Source: Tritonibacter multivorans (lineage in GTDB: Bacteria; Pseudomonadota; Alphaproteobacteria; Rhodobacterales; Rhodobacteraceae). From it: DNA of 64,000 bases. How positions within the stretch are numbered: position 1 is the stretch's first letter; every line of letters starts with the position of its first letter. This document shows positions 1 through 8,092 of this stretch, in pieces. Below the pieces are notes generated by a model. That model did no database searches and was not told the origin of the DNA. It worked only from the letters and a program-made list of their open reading frames with translations. The translations under genes were made by a program, and so were the position numbers. The stretch covers positions 1 to 64,000 of the forward strand of contig NZ_CYSD01000042.1 in NCBI RefSeq assembly GCF_001458415.1, given 5' to 3'.

Positions 1-11
1 AGTTTGCCGCC

Positions 12-26
12 GTGCTAAGCTATAGC
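12..26. repeat. Left inverted repeat of the IS element
   Basis: GTGCTAAGCTATAGC matches the reverse complement of 1197-1211 at 13 of 15 positions. It lies 12 bases beyond the transposase B stop codon, as expected for a terminal repeat of an IS3-type element. Confidence 0.6.
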
Positions 27-38
27 ATTGGTTTCATT

Positions 39-869
39 TCAGGCGGCAAGCTTCAGGTCCGGAGATCGTCTATCATAGGCCTCGTCCGGCGTCATGATCC
101 CATGTGATGAGTGCGGGCGTCTTTCGTTGTAGTAAGTGATCCAGTTTCCGATCCCGTCGCGGGCTTCGGAGCCGGTTTCGAAAGCGTTCAGGTAGACGCA
201 TTCGTATTTGAGGGATCGCCAGAGCCGCTCGATCATTCGGTTGTCGATCCAGCGCCCCCGACCATCCATCGAGATTTTGACCTTCGCATCGCGCAACACG
301 TCTGTGAAATCGGTGCTGGTGAATTGCGAACCTTGGTCGGTATTGAATATCTCGGGGGGGCCGTATCGGGCCAGCGCGTCTTTCAATGCCTCGACGCAGA
401 ACCCCGCGTCCATGCTGTTCGAGAGCCGCCAGCTCAGCACCTTCCGGCTGTGCCAGTCCATGATAGCAACGAGATAGAGAAATCCCCGGCGCATGGGGAT
501 GTAGCTGATGTCAGCACACCAGACCTGGTTAGACTGGGTGATGGGTAAGTCCTTCAGAAGATATGGATATATCTTGTGCTCCGGGTGCCTTTTGCTGGTC
601 TTCGGCTCCTGGTAGATCGGCACCAAACGCATGATTTTCATCAGCCGCCTGATCCGATGCCGCCCGCACTTGTGTCCCTCGCGAGCCAGCTGACGGGCCA
701 TCTGGCGTGAACCATACCATGGTGTCTCGAGAAACTGACGATCGATGATTTCCATGAACTTCAGGTTCTCGGCGCTTTCTCCGCGCGGCTGGTAGTAAAA
801 CGTCGAGCGTGCCAACGACAGCAGGCTGCATTGCCGCCGGACGCTGAGATCAGAATGGTCTTTCTTCAC
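39..869 (-). CDS. IS3-family transposase orfB (DDE integrase core)
   Basis: This 276-residue protein catalyses DNA cleavage and strand transfer of the insertion sequence. It has an N-terminal HTH_21-like region at about 20-80, then an rve/RNase H-like core with the catalytic triad D120 (CADISY), D178 (NTDQGSQF) and E214 (MIERLWRS). The last two residues are separated by 35 residues, the standard DD(35)E spacing. The first codon is GTG at 869, overlapping the orfA stop as GTGA. IS3 elements normally express this frame as an OrfAB fusion by -1 frameshifting. An AAAAAG run lies just before the overlap, so frameshifting is plausible here but not shown. Length is normal for the family. Confidence 0.93.
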   Translation of the reverse strand: MKKDHSDLSVRRQCSLLSLARSTFYYQPRGESAENLKFMEIIDRQFLETPWYGSRQMARQLAREGHKCGRHRIRRLMKIMRLVPIYQEPKTSKRHPEHKIYPYLLKDLPITQSNQVWCADISYIPMRRGFLYLVAIMDWHSRKVLSWRLSNSMDAGFCVEALKDALARYGPPEIFNTDQGSQFTSTDFTDVLRDAKVKISMDGRGRWIDNRMIERLWRSLKYECVYLNAFETGSEARDGIGNWITYYNERRPHSSHGIMTPDEAYDRRSPDLKLAA

Positions 870-1174
870 CGCTTTTTGCCTCCAGTGCCGAGGATGAGAC
901 TGGAGGCTTCCGACAAAAAATCCCGTTCCACCACCAACTGGCCGATTTTGGCATGCAGCTTTTCGACCTCTGCCGCCGATATCATCGGTTCAGCGGTCGC
1001 CGGGCCACTGAAGACCTGTGCCATGTTCTCAATCGCGGTCCGTTTCCAGCCGCTGATCATAGTGGGGTGGATGTCATACTTCTTGGCCAGCTCGGCCGTC
1101 GTGAGCTCCTCGCGGATGGCCTCCAAAGCAACCTTCGCCTTGAACTCTGTCGAATAGCGTTTTCGTTTGGTCAT
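866..1174 (-). CDS. IS3-family transposase orfA (HTH, leucine zipper)
   Basis: This 102-residue protein has the typical IS3 OrfA layout. Residues 1-45 form a helix-turn-helix of the HTH_8 type (KRYSTEFKAKVALEAI, then a KYDIHPTMISGWK recognition region). About 68-95 is a leucine-zipper-like helix (EVEKLHAKIGQLVVERDFL). OrfA binds the terminal inverted repeats and, as part of OrfAB, directs transposition. It ends in GGC AAA AAG CGG TGA; the A-run is a candidate slip site. The gene overlaps orfB by 4 bases. Confidence 0.9.
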   Translation of the reverse strand: MTKRKRYSTEFKAKVALEAIREELTTAELAKKYDIHPTMISGWKRTAIENMAQVFSGPATAEPMISAAEVEKLHAKIGQLVVERDFLSEASSLILGTGGKKR

Positions 1175-1196
1175 TTCTGTGCGTTCTTCCTCAGGC

Positions 1197-1211
1197 GCTA
1201 CAGCTTAACAC
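1197..1211. repeat. Right inverted repeat of the IS element
   Basis: This is the partner of the repeat at 12-26 (13 of 15 positions match). It lies 22 bases upstream of the orfA start on the transcribed strand, where the IS promoter would be expected. Confidence 0.6.
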
Positions 1212-1379
1212 TTGGTCCGAAATCCCGCGACCATCTCTGGCAACTCCCAGAATTCTGAGGTGATCCGCGCAATTCGCGCGGCAAAGGACAGGCGCTCCAC
1301 TCCCGCTTCAATCGGAAATATCAATATAGATCAGGGTGATAATGCGCGTTGTTAACGAGGTGAGAGAGGTGTCGATAAG

Positions 1380-1571
1380 ATGACGAAAGTAAGTGCACAG
1401 ACGAAAGCGAAACAAGCGGCCTCGGCTTTTATCCGCGAGGCGCGGGAGGCAGGTTGGCAACGCGCGAAGTTCGAGATCAAGCCAGATGGCAGTGTCATCG
1501 TCGATGCCAACATGGTCGCGCCAGAGGCAGCTGACGACTTTCTCAACAGTGACCTGAGAATGGGCGAATGA
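1380..1571 (+). CDS. Small hypothetical protein coupled to the integrase
   Basis: This 63-residue ORF overlaps the integrase start by 4 bases (ATGA), so the two are probably translationally coupled. The protein has a basic, alanine-rich N-terminal helix (QTKAKQAASAFIREAREAGW) followed by a possible beta hairpin (KFEIKPDGSVIVDA) and an acidic tail. I do not recognise a named family. The position and size suggest an accessory protein of the integrase, possibly a recombination directionality factor, but no winged-helix excisionase motif is visible. Coding status rests on the coupling and the plausible composition. Confidence 0.6.
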   Translation: MTKVSAQTKAKQAASAFIREAREAGWQRAKFEIKPDGSVIVDANMVAPEAADDFLNSDLRMGE

Positions 1572-2599
1572 CCCGCAAGAGCCTTCCAAAATACGTCTAC
1601 AATGACAGAGGATACCTTCGGTTCATCCGGCGTTCGCGCGGCATCTCTGTCATGATGCATGAGGAAGCGGGCACTCCGGAATTTTGGGATCATTACAATC
1701 GCCTGCTTAAAGGAAAGCCAGCGCCTGCGCCGGTGAAGCGTAACTTTGAGGCCTTAATCCTGAGCTATTACGAGAGCGACGCCTACAAAAAGCTGAAGCC
1801 CCGGACGAGATCCGACTATCGGCGGTATATCAGCCACATTCGTGAGATCTGGGCCGAGAAAGACCCGGCCAGGATCGAGACCCATCATATCTACGAATTG
1901 CACCGCGCCAATGCGGATCACTGGCGGCAAGCCAATTATCTCGTCCAGGTCATGGTCGTCTTGATGAACCACGCACGATTGATTGGCTTTATTAAGAAGG
2001 AGCACGGCAATCCGGCGAAAGGCATTCCGCTCTTAAAGCAGCAGAGCGATGGCTGGGAGCCTTGGCCGGACGATGTCCGCGCAGAGTTCGAAGCGCTGGC
2101 TTCTGAGCGTGCGCGACTGGTCTACGAGCTTTGCGTTGGCACAGGCCAGCGAATTGGCGACGTCGTAAAGATGAAGTGGGCACACTTTTCCGACGAAGGA
2201 TTCGATTTCACTCAGGGTAAAACCGACAAGCCGCTGTGGATCCCGCTCACTGATCGTCTCAAGGCTCACCTGGACGGGCTCGAGCGAACGGACGGCACGG
2301 TCGTGACTGACGCTAAGGGCAGGTCGGTCAGCTATCGCATCATCGCCGAGGAAATGCGCTCCATCAAAAAGAAGATGAAGCACGAGAAGGCGAGCTACTA
2401 CAAAACGCACGGGCTCAGGAAAAATGCGACGATTGAGCTGTATCTGGCTGGGTGTGATGACGAGATGGTCAAAGCCGTCACCGGCCATTCAGGCGTTGAG
2501 ATGCTCAAAAAGTACGGTGGGCCGATCCGGCAAAGAGAGCTCGCGAAGCGCGCTCAAGAGGCAAGAAATCAAATGGAACGAAGCAAGACCGAAACGTGA
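1568..2599 (+). CDS. Tyrosine-type site-specific integrase
   Basis: This is a 343-residue phage-integrase-family recombinase. Residues about 56-150 form the SAM-like core-binding domain (the NFEALILSYYESDAYKKLKP region). Residues about 165-330 form the catalytic domain. The active-site residues are visible: R195 (GTGQRIGD), H281-xx-R284 (THGLRKN), H307 (TGHSG) and the nucleophile Y316 (LKKYGG). The gene stops 69 bases before the encoded CCA end of tRNA-Cys, the classic arrangement for an element integrated at a tRNA 3' end. It therefore most likely integrates and excises the element lying to the left. It appears intact. Confidence 0.93.
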   Translation: MTRKSLPKYVYNDRGYLRFIRRSRGISVMMHEEAGTPEFWDHYNRLLKGKPAPAPVKRNFEALILSYYESDAYKKLKPRTRSDYRRYISHIREIWAEKDPARIETHHIYELHRANADHWRQANYLVQVMVVLMNHARLIGFIKKEHGNPAKGIPLLKQQSDGWEPWPDDVRAEFEALASERARLVYELCVGTGQRIGDVVKMKWAHFSDEGFDFTQGKTDKPLWIPLTDRLKAHLDGLERTDGTVVTDAKGRSVSYRIIAEEMRSIKKKMKHEKASYYKTHGLRKNATIELYLAGCDDEMVKAVTGHSGVEMLKKYGGPIRQRELAKRAQEARNQMERSKTET

Positions 2600-2668
2600 A
2601 AGTTTCAACGGTTGTTTCAAAAATGGCAGTGAAGGAGAGAAAGGATGAAGCAAGTCATTGATTTTATT
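2600..2668. other. Probable right boundary of an integrated element (att region)
   Basis: This short gap separates the integrase stop from the 3' CCA end of tRNA-Cys, which reads on the opposite strand. In tRNA-targeted elements the attachment core is the 3' part of the tRNA gene, and the integrase lies next to it. No second copy of the tRNA-Cys 3' segment is visible in bases 1-2599, so the distal att site must lie outside the window. The boundary is inferred. Confidence 0.55.
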
Positions 2669-2741
2669 GGAGGCGAGTACCGGAATCGAACCGGTGTACA
2701 CGGATTTGCAATCCGCTGCGTCACCACTCCGCCAACTCGCC
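2668..2741 (-). tRNA. tRNA-Cys (GCA)
   Basis: The minus strand folds as a standard 74-base tRNA including an encoded CCA. The 7-bp acceptor stem is GGCGAGT with ACTCGCC, followed by discriminator T and CCA at 2668-2670. The anticodon loop GATTGCAAATC carries anticodon GCA (Cys). The T arm contains GGTTCGATTCC. Its 3' end faces the integrase gene. Confidence 0.96.
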
Positions 2742-2851
2742 ATCCGTGGTGTGAGGGCTGATTAATCATATGCGCGCACGGGGTGCAAGAGGTCAAATGC
2801 AACAAAGCGCACAGAAATTGCGTTTCTTTTCATGCGGCCGCGAAAACCCGC

Positions 2852-3571
2852 TCAGGCGTCTTCCCCGAGAAGGGCGCTGTCGGCGGCGGTCTCAATGGCC
2901 TCGGCGATCAAGGCCGCAGCGCAGGGGGCGGCCCCCAGCGACGGCAGCAGGGCGCCGGGAAATGCGCCTGCCTCCAGCGCTTCGGGAATGTCTTCGCGCA
3001 CATGGTCGCCGCTTTGGGCAAAGAAGGGCAGGCACAGGCTGTGTGGCCCCAATGGCTGGGCGGCGGCCTCAATAAAAGGGTCCTGTTCTACATAACCGGT
3101 CGAAATCTGCGGGCCGGGCAGGGCCAGGCGCAGGGCACTTGCAAAGGCTTCGGCGGCCTCTGCCGCTTTGGGGCCGCGCGCGGATCCATGGGCGGCCAGA
3201 AGGATCTGTGCGGTCGCCGCGTCCCAGTTGCGTGCCACCAGCTCCCGGCGCAGCAGGTCAGCCGTGGCTTCGGGCAGATCCGGCAGCAGGCCAAAGGGCG
3301 TGGCCATTCGGTACTGCCAGCCCTTCAGCCGGTCAGGGAGGACGCGCGCTGTGAAATAGCCACGCGCCATAAAGAATGGAAAGATTACCGCACCATCTGC
3401 CATGGCAGAATCCAGCGCGCCTTTGGATGACAGCGTGGCAGATCGCACTTCCCAGCCGGACAAGTGGTCGCTGACCTGCGCCGCAATATAGGCCAGATGG
3501 ATTTCCGCAGGCGGCGGGGCCGAGGGCTGGCCGTGGGAAACCAGAATGGCAATGCGAGAGGAGGTCTTCAC
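2852..3571 (-). CDS. CbiX/SirB-like sirohydrochlorin chelatase
   Basis: This 239-residue protein is in the class II chelatase (CbiX/SirB) family, which inserts Co2+ or Fe2+ into sirohydrochlorin for cobalamin or siroheme synthesis. Two tandem half-domains are visible. The first starts RIAILVSHGQ near residue 12. The second starts LLAAHGSARG near 128, and GDHVREDIPEAL supplies another typical metal-site histidine. I start it at GTG 3571 because AAGGA lies 7 bases upstream; upstream ATG 3631 would add 20 atypical residues. No other corrinoid or siroheme gene lies nearby, so the metal cannot be decided. A B12-dependent mutase is encoded at 60181-62310. Confidence 0.8.
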   Translation of the reverse strand: MKTSSRIAILVSHGQPSAPPPAEIHLAYIAAQVSDHLSGWEVRSATLSSKGALDSAMADGAVIFPFFMARGYFTARVLPDRLKGWQYRMATPFGLLPDLPEATADLLRRELVARNWDAATAQILLAAHGSARGPKAAEAAEAFASALRLALPGPQISTGYVEQDPFIEAAAQPLGPHSLCLPFFAQSGDHVREDIPEALEAGAFPGALLPSLGAAPCAAALIAEAIETAADSALLGEDA

Positions 3572-3712
3572 AGGGTGTCCTTGGGCTGAGCACCGGTCGG
3601 GCGGCGCGGGCGATTGGCTTGAATACCGCAAGCTAGGGCGCTGATGTGGTGGGGAAAAGGGGGGCGCTTTAGAATATGTCAGATTTCAGGGAGTTTCCGC
3701 GCGATTAGGTGC

Positions 3713-3740
3713 TTGACCTCGGAATCCGCTTACCATAAAT
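3713..3740 (+). promoter_or_regulatory. Candidate promoter of tRNA-Gly
   Basis: TTGACC at 3713-3718 is followed, after 16 bases, by ATAAAT at 3735-3740. The tRNA-Gly 5' end lies 17 bases farther on, a sensible distance for a short leader. Confidence 0.5.
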
Positions 3741-3757
3741 CACAACAACACCCACGA

Positions 3758-3831
3758 GCGGGTATGGTGAAATGGTATCATAAGAGCCTTCCAAGCTTAA
3801 GGTGCGGGTTCGATTCCCGCTACCCGCTCCA
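3758..3831 (+). tRNA. tRNA-Gly (TCC)
   Basis: A complete 74-base tRNA with encoded CCA. The acceptor stem pairs GCGGGTA (3758-3764) with TACCCGC (3821-3827). The anticodon loop CTTCCAA carries TCC, and the T arm contains GGTTCGATTCC. Confidence 0.97.
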
Positions 3832-4038
3832 GGGTGTTCCCCCCAAACAAAAAACAACGCTGCCCGTCCTATGCCTTTTCTGGATTGCGTCAGGAATTGT
3901 CCTGAAATCCCTGCGGCTATTGCGCCTCTTGGATGGCTTGCTGCGACTGATTGCTTGACCTTTGCAAAGCGCACAGGTCAGAAAGCAGTGAAACGCCCGC
4001 TGTGAACGCCGGGCGACACGGCGAATGAAGGAACTCAG

Positions 4039-5865
4039 ATGGCCCGCACCACCGCGCAGCGCCCGACAACGGCCCCTCAGGCCCCTGCGAACTCTGCCAA
4101 TGAAGAACGCGAAACCTCGCGTAAAATTGGTGTTCTGCGCAGCCTGTGGCCCTTTATGACGCCCTACAAGACCTTGATTTTTGCGGCTTTGGCCGCGCTG
4201 ACGCTCACGGCGGGCGTGTCCTTGTCGCTGCCTTTGGCCGTGCGCCGGGTGGTGGACAATTTCCGCGTCACAGATGCGGCGCTGCTGAACCAGTATTTTG
4301 TGGCCGCCCTTGCCATGGCGGCGCTGCTCGCGCTGGGCACGGGGCTGCGCTATGCGCTGGTCACCCGTCTGGGCGAACGGGTTGTGGCCGATATCCGCAA
4401 GGCGGTCTTTGACCGTGTGATCGGGATGAGCCCTGCGTTCTACGAACGCATTATGACCGGCGAAGTGCTGAGCCGGATCACCACGGATACCACGCTGATC
4501 CAGTCGGTGCTGGGCTCCAGTGCGTCGATTGCACTGCGCAACCTGTTGATTTTCCTCGGCGGTCTGACCCTGATGCTGCTGACCTCGGCCAAGCTGACAG
4601 GGTTGGTGTTGCTGATTGTTCCGGCTGTTGTGGTGCCGATCATGGTGCTGGGGCGCCGCCTGCGCGGGATCAGCCGCGAGAACCAGGACTGGATCGCGGC
4701 GTCTTCGGGCAATGCGGGCGAAGCGCTGGGCGCGGTGCAGACCGTGCAGGCCTTTACCCATGAAACCGAAAGCCGCGCAAAATTTTCGGAGCTGACCGAG
4801 ACTTCTTATGCTGTCTCCAAACGCCGGATCCAGACCCGCGCTTACCTGACGGTCATTGTGATTTTCCTCGTGTTTTCCGGCATTGTCGGCGTGCTGTGGA
4901 TCGGCGCAAATGACGTCCGCCAAGGCCACATGAGCGAAGGCACTTTGGTGCAGTTCGTGATTTTCTCGGTCATGGTGGCGGGATCGGTCGCGGCGCTCTC
5001 GGAAATCTGGAGCGAGCTGCAACGCGCGGCTGGCGCGACCGAACGGCTGATCGAACTTTTGAACGCTGAAGACACCGTCAATGACCCGTCCGCACCGCAA
5101 CAGCTGGCAACACCGGTGCGCGGCGAGATTACCTTTGACGACGTGTCCTTCCACTATCCAACCCGCAAGGATGTCTCGGCACTGGACGCGGTCACGCTGA
5201 CCATCAAGCCGGGCGAAACCGTGGCCTTTGTTGGCCCCTCGGGCGCGGGCAAAACCACCGTTATCCAGATGATCCAGCGGTTTTATGATCCGCAGTCGGG
5301 CGTCGTGCGCTTGGATGGGCATGCCCTGACCGAAGTTGCGCGCGCCGAATTCCGTAAACATATTGCCCTGGTCCCCCAAGATCCGGTGATCTTTGCCGCC
5401 TCTGCCCGCGAAAACATCCGCTTTGGCCGGTTGGACGCAACAGATGCCGAGGTCGAGGCCGCCGCACAGGCCGCCGCCGCACATGAGTTCATTTCCAAAC
5501 TGCCCGAGGGGTATGACAGTTTTGTCGGAGAACGCGGCGTCATGCTTTCCGGTGGTCAAAAACAGCGTATAGCCATTGCCCGTGCCATCCTGCGCGATGC
5601 GCCGGTGCTGCTTCTGGACGAAGCGACCTCGGCGCTGGATGCGGAAAGCGAACGTCTGGTGCAGGCCGCTGTCGATCAGCTGTCGCAGGATCGGACCACC
5701 GTTGTGGTAGCGCACCGTCTGGCCACGGTCAAAAAGGCCGACCGTATTGTCGTGATGGATGCCGGGCGGATTGTTGCCACCGGCACCCATGACGAACTGG
5801 TCGCAGAAGGTGGGCTTTATGCCCGTCTGGCGCGGCTTCAATTCACCGATGGCGCCGCGCTCTGA
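4039..5865 (+). CDS. ABC exporter, fused permease and ATPase
   Basis: This 608-residue half-transporter belongs to the MsbA/ATM1-like ABC exporter class and would act as a homodimer in the inner membrane. The N-terminal ~330 residues form the six-helix exporter domain. The C-terminal nucleotide-binding domain has Walker A GPSGAGKTT near residue 399, signature LSGGQKQRIAIARA near 508, Walker B VLLLDEATSALD near 523 and the H-loop VVAHRLAT. The substrate cannot be read from sequence; lipid, peptide or drug export are all possible. It follows tRNA-Gly on the same strand, and a TTGACC hexamer at 3955-3960 may be its -35 element. The first ~25 residues are a polar alanine/proline-rich leader. Confidence 0.9.
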   Translation: MARTTAQRPTTAPQAPANSANEERETSRKIGVLRSLWPFMTPYKTLIFAALAALTLTAGVSLSLPLAVRRVVDNFRVTDAALLNQYFVAALAMAALLALGTGLRYALVTRLGERVVADIRKAVFDRVIGMSPAFYERIMTGEVLSRITTDTTLIQSVLGSSASIALRNLLIFLGGLTLMLLTSAKLTGLVLLIVPAVVVPIMVLGRRLRGISRENQDWIAASSGNAGEALGAVQTVQAFTHETESRAKFSELTETSYAVSKRRIQTRAYLTVIVIFLVFSGIVGVLWIGANDVRQGHMSEGTLVQFVIFSVMVAGSVAALSEIWSELQRAAGATERLIELLNAEDTVNDPSAPQQLATPVRGEITFDDVSFHYPTRKDVSALDAVTLTIKPGETVAFVGPSGAGKTTVIQMIQRFYDPQSGVVRLDGHALTEVARAEFRKHIALVPQDPVIFAASARENIRFGRLDATDAEVEAAAQAAAAHEFISKLPEGYDSFVGERGVMLSGGQKQRIAIARAILRDAPVLLLDEATSALDAESERLVQAAVDQLSQDRTTVVVAHRLATVKKADRIVVMDAGRIVATGTHDELVAEGGLYARLARLQFTDGAAL

Positions 5866-5990
5866 CCCGATCAGCGCCCCGGCCCACATCAAAAGAGACA
5901 AGAACCCCGCCGATTCCGGCAAATCCCCTCGAAATGGCGCAGCGTCAAACCCTGCCTTCCCTAACGTGAAGGTTAAGGCTCGCTTGCGCG

Positions 5991-6006
5991 ATGCAACATT
6001 TGCAAT
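5991..6006 (+). promoter_or_regulatory. Possible TTTGCAA-type operator upstream of acyl-CoA synthetase
   Basis: ATGCAAC followed directly by ATTTGCAAT lies 60 bases upstream of the acyl-CoA synthetase start. It resembles the TTTGCAAA half-sites before pccR and pccB. A single short match like this can occur by chance. Confidence 0.25.
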
Positions 6007-6065
6007 CATTTTGGGGCGCGAGGAACAAGAATGTGCCAAAATCGGCCAATAGGGGAGGAGAGGAC

Positions 6066-7949
6066 ATGACTTTTGCGACACCGGCGGATGTAGCCGCGAT
6101 CGAAAATCAGGCAACCTGGGAGAACCGGGTCAAGCCTGACACACTGTACCAGATGCTGTCGGAGACCACGAAGAAGTTCCCGTCTCATAAGGCGGTGAGC
6201 TATCAGATCTTTTCGGGTCCGACCGACAAGGCGGAAACCCTGACCTGGTCGCAGCTGAAAGATCAGGTCTCTCAGGCGGCGAATATGTTCCGTGCCCATG
6301 GTGTGGGCGAAAAGGACGTGATCGCCTACGTCCTGCCGAACTGTAATGAGGCGCTGGTGACCTTCCTGGGCGGTGCCGTTGCGGGCATTGTGAACCCGAT
6401 CAATCCGCTGTTGGAGCCCGAACAGATCGCGTCGATCCTGCGCGAAACCGGCGCAAAGGTGGTTGTGACCCTCAAACCCTTCCCGCGCACCGACGTCAGC
6501 CAGAAGGTGGCAGAGGCCGTGCGCCATGCGCCGGGTGTCAACACCGTTCTGGAAGTCGATCTGAAGCGGTATCTGACGCCCCCGAAATCCTGGCTGATCC
6601 CGCTGGTGCGTCCCAAGGTCGACCGCAGCATTGCCCATGCGGATTACAAATGCTTCCGCAAAGAGGTCGCCAAATTCCCGACCGAGCTGCAGTTCCCCGA
6701 CGCAACCGAGGACCGTGTGGCCTGCTATTTCCACACCGGCGGCACCACCGGCATGCCCAAGGTCGCGCAGCACACCTATTCCGGCCTTGTCTACAATGGC
6801 TGGCTGGGTCACGAGCTGCTGTTCTCTGAGAACGACAATGTCATGTGTCCGCTGCCGCTGTTCCACGTCTTTGCCTGCCATGTGATCATCATGTCGGCGG
6901 TCAAATCCGGCGCGCATGTGGTCTTCCCGACGCCACAGGGCTATCGCGGGGAAGGGGTGTTTGACAACTTCTGGAAGCTCTGCGAGCGCTGGAAGATCAC
7001 CTTTATCATCACCGTGCCAACCGCAATCTCGGCCAAGATGCAGCGCCCTGTCGATGCGGATATCTCCACGGTGAAAACCGCCTTTTCCGGTTCTGCCCCG
7101 CTGCCCCTCGAACTGTTCCGCCGCTTTGAAGAGGCAACGGGCATTGGCATCATCGAAGGTTACGGCCTGACCGAGGCCACCTGCCTTGTGTCGGTGAACC
7201 CGGTCGATGGCGAAAAGAAAGTCGGCTCTGTCGGCCTGCCATTCCCCTATGCGGATGTGCGCATTGTCAAAGGTACGGCCGATGGCAATGTGGAATGCGG
7301 CGCTGACGAGATCGGCGAAATCTGCGTCTATACCCCCGGCGTTTTCCCCGGCAACACCTATACCGAGGCGGACAAGAACAAGGACCTCTACTACAACGAG
7401 AAGTTCTTGCGCACCGGGGATCTGGGCCGCATTGATGCTGATGGCTATCTCTGGATCACGGGCCGCGCCAAGGATCTGATCATTCGCGGTGGTCACAATA
7501 TCGACCCGGCCGAAATCGAAGAGGCGCTCTTGGGGCACGAGGCTGTGGCCTTTGCCGGTGCCATCGGTCAGCCCGATGCCCATGCCGGCGAAATCCCCTG
7601 TGTCTATGTGGAACTGGTGGACGGTGCTTCCGTGAGCGAAGCCGAACTGATGGACTACTGCAAGGTCCACATCCACGAACGCGCCGCGATCCCCAAGCAT
7701 CTGACCATTCTGGACGAGCTGCCGAAAACGGCTGTGGGCAAGGTCTTTAAACCGGACCTGCGCCGCGAGGCCATCACGCGCATCTACAACGAGGCCCTGT
7801 CCAAAGCTGGTCATGCCGCGCTGGTGGTGTCGGTCACTGACGACAAAAAACGCGGTCTGGTGGCACAGGTGTCGCTGAATGGCGCGGACAAGGACGCCGT
7901 GGATCACACGCTGGCGAATTTTACCCGCCCTTGGGAAGAAGCTGCCTGA
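6066..7949 (+). CDS. Acyl-CoA synthetase (AMP-forming)
   Basis: This 627-residue member of the AMP-binding (ANL) superfamily activates a carboxylic acid to acyl-AMP and then acyl-CoA. The P-loop-like motif YFHTGGTTGMPKVA is near residue 220. Later motifs are EGYGLTEAT, RTGDLGRID and the C-terminal hinge and catalytic region GRAKDLIIRGGHNI; a catalytic lysine is expected in PKTAVGKVFK. I start it at ATG 6066, preceded by GGGGAGGAGAGGAC. Substrate chain length is not evident. A TTTGCAA-like sequence at 5998-6006 might place it under the same short-chain acyl-CoA control as the pcc genes. A strong terminator follows. Confidence 0.9.
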   Translation: MTFATPADVAAIENQATWENRVKPDTLYQMLSETTKKFPSHKAVSYQIFSGPTDKAETLTWSQLKDQVSQAANMFRAHGVGEKDVIAYVLPNCNEALVTFLGGAVAGIVNPINPLLEPEQIASILRETGAKVVVTLKPFPRTDVSQKVAEAVRHAPGVNTVLEVDLKRYLTPPKSWLIPLVRPKVDRSIAHADYKCFRKEVAKFPTELQFPDATEDRVACYFHTGGTTGMPKVAQHTYSGLVYNGWLGHELLFSENDNVMCPLPLFHVFACHVIIMSAVKSGAHVVFPTPQGYRGEGVFDNFWKLCERWKITFIITVPTAISAKMQRPVDADISTVKTAFSGSAPLPLELFRRFEEATGIGIIEGYGLTEATCLVSVNPVDGEKKVGSVGLPFPYADVRIVKGTADGNVECGADEIGEICVYTPGVFPGNTYTEADKNKDLYYNEKFLRTGDLGRIDADGYLWITGRAKDLIIRGGHNIDPAEIEEALLGHEAVAFAGAIGQPDAHAGEIPCVYVELVDGASVSEAELMDYCKVHIHERAAIPKHLTILDELPKTAVGKVFKPDLRREAITRIYNEALSKAGHAALVVSVTDDKKRGLVAQVSLNGADKDAVDHTLANFTRPWEEAA

Positions 7950-7990
7950 CACGCCGCCTAATTCGGTCTCTTGTGGCTGATAACACACTA

Positions 7991-8019
7991 AAAAAGCGCG
8001 CCCTCAGTGGCGCGCTTTT
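7991..8019 (+). terminator. Rho-independent terminator
   Basis: GCGCGCC (7996-8002), loop CTCAGT and GGCGCGC (8009-8015) are flanked by an A-run and a T-run, which makes the hairpin usable on both strands. It lies just after the acyl-CoA synthetase. Confidence 0.85.
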
Positions 8020-8092
8020 GCGATCTGGCGTTGCACAAGCCACGCGCTTGGCTATCGTGAAGTCGAACAGATGACCCACGAAAGCCCGCCGC

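Larger units (their letters stand above)
1..1211 (-). mobile_element. IS3-family insertion sequence
   Basis: Two overlapping minus-strand genes (orfA, orfB) encode an IS3-type transposase. They are bracketed by an imperfect inverted repeat: GTGCTAAGCTATAGC at 12-26 and the reverse complement of GTGTTAAGCTGTAGC at 1197-1211, a 13 of 15 match. The true outer tips are uncertain. The left tip may lie at or before base 1, and the right tip may run a few bases past 1211. Both frames look intact, so the copy could be functional. It sits inside the element whose integrase lies at 1568-2599. Confidence 0.8.

Noticed and set aside
3961-3968. TTTGCAAA upstream of the ABC exporter as a PccR site
   Set aside because: A single exact half-site without a second one nearby; it also overlaps the spacer of a TTGACC promoter. 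It is too little to call.
3820-6114. 764-codon minus-strand open frame across the ABC exporter
   Set aside because: It is antisense to an intact ABC transporter. The translation is rich in His/Gln/Arg low complexity, typical of GC-rich antisense frames, and shows no domain.
6006-7988. 660-codon minus-strand frame across the acyl-CoA synthetase
   Set aside because: Antisense shadow of a clear AMP-binding enzyme; no motifs or ribosome-binding site.
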